Below, piece by piece: positions 15,484-18,349 of a stretch of 18,349 bases of DNA. Below the pieces are notes generated by a model. It saw only the letters and a list, made by a program, of their open reading frames with translations, was not told the origin of the DNA and made no database searches. The stretch spans positions 1 through 18,349 of the forward strand of contig JAATVJ010000343.1 of assembly GCA_014523515.1 (NCBI GenBank), in the 5' to 3' direction. Numbering within the stretch: position 1 is the stretch's first letter; every line of letters starts with the position of its first letter. The translations under genes and the position numbers were made by a program. Origin of the DNA: Nitrososphaerales archaeon TH1177. GTDB taxonomy: Archaea; Thermoproteota; Nitrososphaeria; Nitrososphaerales; Nitrososphaeraceae.

Positions 15484-16317
15484 TTGAATAGTGAAAAGGG
15501 TACCGAAGATCAGAATGGCAAAGATAGCAATGATAACAGTGCTAAAAAGAATGGCAAAGATAGCAATAAGGATTCAGACAATTCTAACTTATATGATATC
15601 TCTAATAATGATGGTAAAGGCGAGAAAAATGATAATACCAGATTTACAGATTATAGTTCAACAGAATCTCGTCCACCAAAGGGTAAATCAAATATCCCAC
15701 ATCCATCAAAAGATTTTAATGATTTTAAGCAAAAAATCAACAATGAAATAAAAGAAATTACAAAAAAAATTAACAAGTATAAAATAGGTTCTATAAATAA
15801 AAAAATTATATATTCTGCTATTGGAATTATTGCAGTAGCAGTTATAATAATGCTCGTTTCGCAAGGATCTAATTTTAAATTTAATCAAGAAGCAGTGACA
15901 GAAGCAAAGGATTTGGAAATATTATTGAAAAATGTTTCAATTACAAATATTGATAATAATAATATTAAAGTCAATACTATATTTGATGTTTATAATCCAA
16001 ACCAAGGAACTTTAATTCTCGAAAATATTCATTATAATGTAAACTTAGAAAATACCCGTATTGCATCTGGAGATATAGGACAAATACCACAAGGATTTGT
16101 TAGTTCTTCTGCTGGAATTTATCCTATAATTGGTAATGGAACTGTAACACTAAAAGATGAAAAAATAATACAAAAAGATAACAGAATAGAGAATGTATGG
16201 AATAAAATTACTGATGAAACCTCTAGTTTTCAAGTTAATGGAAATTTTGCATATAGACAAACATCTAGTTTTCAAGCTGAAGCAGGAGAAATTGATTTTG
16301 ATTTAGTATATCCATAG
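15484..16317 (+). CDS. Membrane-anchored LEA14-like (LEA_2) protein
   Basis: 277 residues beginning with TTG at 15484. The codon before it is a stop and no ATG is in frame before the membrane helix, so TTG is the only reasonable start; TATA-like TTAAATTA (15454-15461) is about 27 bases upstream. Residues 1-75 are hydrophilic and low-complexity (Asn, Asp, Ser, Lys) with a duplicated NGKDSN segment. A basic coiled stretch (76-105) precedes a single transmembrane helix at about 108-126 (IIYSAIGIIAVAVIIMLVS). Residues ~148-270 match the LEA14/water-stress fold: VSITNIDNNNIKVNTIFDVYNPN (the NPN motif), LILENIHYNVNLENTRIASGD. Related domains are found in desiccation and stress proteins and in lipid-binding proteins. 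The likely arrangement is a cytoplasmic disordered tail with the LEA domain outside. Function unknown. Confidence 0.75.
   Translation: MNSEKGTEDQNGKDSNDNSAKKNGKDSNKDSDNSNLYDISNNDGKGEKNDNTRFTDYSSTESRPPKGKSNIPHPSKDFNDFKQKINNEIKEITKKINKYKIGSINKKIIYSAIGIIAVAVIIMLVSQGSNFKFNQEAVTEAKDLEILLKNVSITNIDNNNIKVNTIFDVYNPNQGTLILENIHYNVNLENTRIASGDIGQIPQGFVSSSAGIYPIIGNGTVTLKDEKIIQKDNRIENVWNKITDETSSFQVNGNFAYRQTSSFQAEAGEIDFDLVYP
15512..15567 (+). repeat. 20-bp direct repeat inside the LEA14-like gene
   Basis: AGAATGGCAAAGATAGCAAT occurs exactly at 15512-15531 and again at 15548-15567. The 36-base period equals 12 codons, so the repeat keeps frame and encodes NGKDSN twice in the disordered N-terminal tail. Confidence 0.85.
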
Positions 16318-16360
16318 ATATCATATAAATAAAATAAATACAATAATCGTTTTAAATGAT

Positions 16361-16375
16361 GGGAAGATTAATATC
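16361..16375 (+). promoter_or_regulatory. BRE/TATA promoter of tRNA-Gly
   Basis: GGGAAG (BRE-like) directly followed by ATTAATATC, with the TATA centre about 30 bases before the first tRNA base at 16402. This spacing predicts a transcript start only a few bases before the mature 5' end. Confidence 0.5.
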
Positions 16376-16440
16376 TATTAATATTTCTTAAATAATGAAT
16401 CGCGGTCATCGTCTAGTTTGGTTAGGACACTGGCCTTCCA

Positions 16441-16460
16441 TGCATATACCATGCGAAGTT
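16441..16460 (+). other. tRNA intron at position 37/38 (canonical site)
   Basis: 20 bases. The precursor pairs CTTC (16435-16438) with GAAG (16455-16458), leaving 3-base bulges CAT and TTA, with GCAT/ATGC as the inner helix and GGC/GCC as the outer helix. Cuts in the bulges (CA^T, TT^A) join A37 to A38. The fold is that of an archaeal splicing endonuclease substrate. Confidence 0.85.
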
Positions 16461-16475
16461 AGCCCGTAACCCGGG

Positions 16476-16497
16476 ACTTTACTTAATAAAGCGGGAA
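16476..16497 (+). other. tRNA intron at position 53/54 (non-canonical, T-arm)
   Basis: 22 bases. CCCG (16470-16473) pairs with CGGG (16492-16495), with bulges GGA and AAT and an inner hairpin CTTTA/TAAAG. Cuts GG^A and AA^T rebuild a perfect T-stem CCGGG/CCCGG around TTCAAAT. The outer exon helix is weak, so the motif is a relaxed bulge-helix-bulge. Confidence 0.8.
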
Positions 16498-16699
16498 TTC
16501 AAATCCCGGTGACCGCATTATATATGCGAATTCCTATACGCTTTTGCTATTTTATAGTTGTAATCGAGAAGGAGGAAGGATGACATTCGGAAATGAAATA
16601 TGACAAAGTTTGAAACAATCGCTAACGTCGTCACGACAAGACGATAGTCAAAATCTCATTAATTTAGATTTAATATTTATTGCAACAAAGAGAATTAAA

Positions 16700-16725
16700 A
16701 AATACCTATAATAATATAGGTATTT
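16700..16725 (+). repeat. Perfect 11-bp hairpin in the gap after tRNA-Gly
   Basis: AAATACCTATA (16700-16710) and its exact reverse complement (16715-16725) around a four-base loop ATAA. It lies about 180 bases after tRNA-Gly with no T-run directly behind it. Confidence 0.75.
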
Positions 16726-17403
16726 GTAAACAGCTAAAAAATAGACTGAACCTTATCATTATTACACAATATAACATTTTTTAATATTTAGTGATAAAAA
16801 TTTATATAAATTGGCATGGTTAAAAGTCGATTCATACATTTAGAACTATATATAGTTGTGCTTTTTGTAAAAGTACCACAATAACCAAAATCATTACCCC
16901 TAGATCATTTTACACGATTTCAAAGAAAAACTATTTGTACATTGTGTTCCTTGCGTTTTTTAGAATATAATTATCTTTTAAATCTAATAAAAATCTTTGT
17001 GAAAAAATATTGAAAAAATGACAAACTATAGACGATACACCGTCGATCACTATCACTTTATCTCATAACAGTCGTAAATGTTATCACTGTTTATACAATC
17101 GCTATCACATGTAGACGATCAATCCTCAATCAATCACTATTATTCCTCTTTCCGTCAATCATTATTATATCATGTGTCTATCAAGACTATCACCACTGTC
17201 AAAACATTATCACTATTGCATTGAAACGATTATTAGACCAATCTGGATGTAGAGCTCTTTAGTAGTGCAAAATATAAAATGGAAGTAATCAATTGAGGTG
17301 TAATCATTTTATTATTCCATTTTCATAACAAATAAGATAATAGTCAATTGGAGATGAATTTTGATGAAAAACTATCATCCAGACGAACAAACTAGCAAGC
17401 TAG

Positions 17404-17475
17404 TAATACAAGACTACTTTAGTAGTAGCAGTAGTATTATTACTGTTAGTACTACTCTAATAGCTACTTGTATAT
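17404..17475 (+). other. Nested stem structure, candidate structured RNA or DNA element
   Basis: Outer stem TAATACAAG (17404-17412) with CTTGTATTA (17467-17475), 9 of 9 paired. Inner stem AGTAGTA (17421-17427) with TACTACT (17450-17456), continued by CAGTA (17429-17433) with TACTG (17441-17445), closing a 7-base loop. That is about 21 base pairs in 72 bases. The element is followed by AT-rich sequence and ends some 235 bases before the TFE-beta-like gene. Either strand could be the transcribed one; strand is not determined. Confidence 0.45.
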
Positions 17476-17675
17476 TATAACTGATGAAAAACCAACAAAG
17501 ATAATCCCAGAGCAATCAAATATAGACTAGGAATATAACAAGGGATTACATCCTCCTGCTATTGTTAGAACATCATGAAATTGATTTGTTTATTGATTGA
17601 ATTATGACCCAGCCTTAAATAATTAAACAAACTACTGGCTGTAAATTCTAGCTATTACATACACAATACATTAGA

Positions 17676-17685
17676 TTTTTATATC
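17676..17685 (+). promoter_or_regulatory. TATA-like element before the TFE-beta-like gene
   Basis: TTTTTATATC centred about 29 bases before the TTG at 17710. It supports the TTG start in a leaderless mRNA. Confidence 0.45.
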
Positions 17686-17709
17686 AAATACACTTAAAAA
17701 TAATATATT

Positions 17710-18150
17710 TTGTCTTCAAATGAAAATAACCCAAAATTGCCTGCAAAAAATAAAAGTGAATTAACAGAACAAGTATTTCAAGCAATAGTAGATAGTGGGG
17801 AAACAGGAATATTTCAAACAGAACTTTGTAAATCGTTCTCTATAGACAGCAGAGACGGATCAAGATTAGTTGGAAATCTAGAAAAACAATCTCTTATTTA
17901 TAGAGAAAGAACATTATACAAAGGTAGATGGACATACAAACTGATAGTTAAAAAAATACCACAATTAAAAGCAGACAGAAGACCCATTGAGATTACTAGT
18001 GTAGAAGGAGCACCATGTTTTAGTTGTACTTTTCAACATTTATGTTCTACAGAGGATGAAACAAGCCAATATAGTCCTGCAAAATGTAGCTGGATTGAAG
18101 AATGGGTTATTCTTGATACAAAAAAAAGAGGACTATCAAATCAGTTATAG
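17710..18150 (+). CDS. TFE-beta / RPC34-like transcription factor with Fe-S cysteine motif
   Basis: 146 residues. TFE-beta, the archaeal relative of the Pol III subunit RPC34/RPC39, helps open promoters together with TFE-alpha and has been described in Crenarchaeota and Thaumarchaeota. Here residues ~16-80 form a winged helix: ELTEQVFQAIVDSGETGIFQ, then a recognition-type helix SRDGSRLVGNLEKQSLIYRE, and a wing with YKGRWTYKLIVKK. After a linker comes a cluster of four cysteines, Cys 103, 106, 112 and 126 (CFSCTFQHLC, then 13 residues, then SPAKC), matching the 4Fe-4S ligands of TFE-beta. The C-terminal EWV end follows. The TTG start at 17710 is supported by TATA spacing; no in-frame ATG is available before the winged helix. 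The partner TFE-alpha is not in this window. Confidence 0.8.
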   Translation: MSSNENNPKLPAKNKSELTEQVFQAIVDSGETGIFQTELCKSFSIDSRDGSRLVGNLEKQSLIYRERTLYKGRWTYKLIVKKIPQLKADRRPIEITSVEGAPCFSCTFQHLCSTEDETSQYSPAKCSWIEEWVILDTKKRGLSNQL

Positions 18151-18198
18151 AAATTAACAGAATATACAAAAAATTTCATTTATTTTATTCTCTGAAAA

Positions 18199-18349
18199 TT
18201 AGAGAGCATCACTGAAGTCTTTTTGAATAATAACAAATGCTGATTCTATCTGACTTGATCCATTAACATTCCATCTTGTACTATTTATTGAATCTGATGG
18301 ATTGTTTATTAGATTTTCAATTATATCCATATTTGTATCAGATGGTTGA
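18199..18349 (-). CDS. C-terminal fragment of an unrecognised protein (cut by window edge)
   Basis: Reading the minus strand from the window edge, a frame is open for 49 codons to a TAA at 18199-18201; the other two minus frames are closed by stops. The residues include NMDIIENLINNPSDSINSTR, then WNVNGSSQIESAFVIIQKDF and SDAL at the end. Composition and codon use match neighbouring genes, and the gene would converge on the TFE-beta-like gene with a 48-base T-rich gap, so it is probably real. No family is recognised. The upstream part lies outside the window. Confidence 0.6.
   Translation of the reverse strand, partial: QPSDTNMDIIENLINNPSDSINSTRWNVNGSSQIESAFVIIQKDFSDAL

Larger units (their letters stand above)
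16402..16517 (+). tRNA. tRNA-Gly (anticodon UCC) with two introns
   Basis: Acceptor GCGGTCA (16402-16408) pairs perfectly with TGACCGC (16510-16516), and the discriminator is A. D-stem GTCT/GGAC (16411-14/16425-28). The anticodon stem CTGGC (16430-16434) is followed by loop CTTCCA and, after a 20-base intron (16441-16460), A and GCCCG (16461-16466); anticodon TCC is at 16437-16439. The variable region is TAAC. The T-stem CCGGG (16471-16475) is separated from TTCAAAT and CCCGG (16498-16509) by a 22-base intron (16476-16497). Removing both gives a 74-base cloverleaf with a normal 7-base T-loop. One T-C mismatch (positions 28/42) remains in the anticodon stem. Both introns fold into bulge-helix-bulge shapes that place the cuts exactly where the mature tRNA needs them. 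It reads GGA, and possibly GGG, codons. No CCA encoded. Confidence 0.93.
16518..17709. other. Long gene-free region rich in hairpins and short repeats
   Basis: About 1.2 kb between tRNA-Gly and the TFE-beta-like gene without a protein-like reading frame. It holds an 11-bp hairpin (16700-16725), a good TATA-like TTTATATAA (16801-16809) not followed by any reading frame, a 14-bp palindrome AACTATATATAGTT (16844-16857), a cluster of degenerate ATCACT-like words (about 17046-17214), an imperfect hairpin at 17276-17323, a tight hairpin ACTAGC/GCTAGT at 17391-17404 and a larger stem structure at 17404-17475. Confidence 0.65.

Noticed and set aside
15491..15751. Second plus-strand frame starting with ATG in the N-terminal part of the LEA14-like gene
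   Set aside because: It is Met/Ile/Lys-rich and repeats only because the host gene's DNA repeats; the TTG-started frame continues into a membrane helix and a recognisable domain.
16570..16603. A GGAGG-like ribosome-binding site followed by ATG at 16580
   Set aside because: The frame stops after seven codons, and the other genes here appear leaderless, so it is most likely chance.
17040..17240. Possible CRISPR array because of recurring ATCACT words
   Set aside because: The words are short, degenerate and irregularly spaced, with no conserved repeat of 24 bases or more and no cas genes.
17360..17500. C/D-box small RNA suggested by TGATGA and CTGA words
   Set aside because: The boxes overlap or lack a properly spaced partner, and the first C box departs from the consensus.
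1..18349. A mobile element, prophage or defence island
   Set aside because: No transposase, integrase, phage structural gene, restriction or toxin gene, terminal repeat or target-site duplication was seen; neither tRNA gene is flanked by an obvious attachment-site copy in the window.

Overview
The window is a strongly AT-rich stretch of an archaeal chromosome. It most likely comes from an ammonia-oxidising archaeon of the Nitrososphaerota (Thaumarchaeota), and the low GC and loose gene spacing suggest something like Nitrosocosmicus. That placement is inference. What supports it: archaeal-type RtcB, uS11 and a TFE-beta/RPC34-like factor; a PDCD5-like gene; a Bax1 nuclease; short tRNA introns with bulge-helix-bulge (BHB) folds; and TATA boxes about 27-29 bases before start codons, which implies largely leaderless mRNAs. 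Several genes appear to start with TTG or GTG.

Layout. 1-1873 (+): RNA ligase RtcB, cut by the window edge, and a PDCD5-like protein one base downstream. 2046-4876 (-): ribosomal protein uS11, then thiamine-phosphate kinase (ThiL) overlapping a phosphoglucosamine/phosphomannomutase. 4971-5045 (+): tRNA-Thr(CGU). 5109-8423 (-): an asparagine-repeat protein, the DUF790/Bax1 nuclease and a CorA-type Mg2+ channel. 8424-9558: a long gap with no convincing gene. 9559-12244 (+): an RNase H-fold (RuvC/YqgF-like) protein, then a PAC4-like small protein overlapping a UbiD-family decarboxylase, followed by a perfect 17-bp palindrome. 12372-14653: a conserved-looking small protein, a secreted LamG protein, a DUF218-like protein on the minus strand and a ManC/PMI-type cupin. 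15174-16317 (+): an MJ1316/DUF504 RNA-end-recognition protein and a membrane-anchored LEA14-like protein. 16402-16517 (+): tRNA-Gly(UCC) interrupted by two introns. 16518-17709: about 1.2 kb without a gene but rich in hairpins and degenerate short repeats. 17710-18150 (+): the TFE-beta/RPC34-like transcription factor. 18199-18349 (-): the C-terminal end of an unrecognised protein.

Most genes are housekeeping or metabolic and the window is not an obvious defence or mobile island. I saw no integrase, insertion sequence, CRISPR array or toxin-antitoxin pair. The items most worth following up are the two-intron tRNA-Gly, whose second intron sits at the non-canonical T-arm position 53/54; the structured non-coding block between that tRNA and the TFE-beta-like gene; the Bax1 gene without its usual XPB partner; and the palindrome behind ubiD. 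RtcB and the MJ1316-domain protein both belong to families linked to 2',3'-cyclic-phosphate RNA ends, but they lie 14 kb apart and are not shown to act together.
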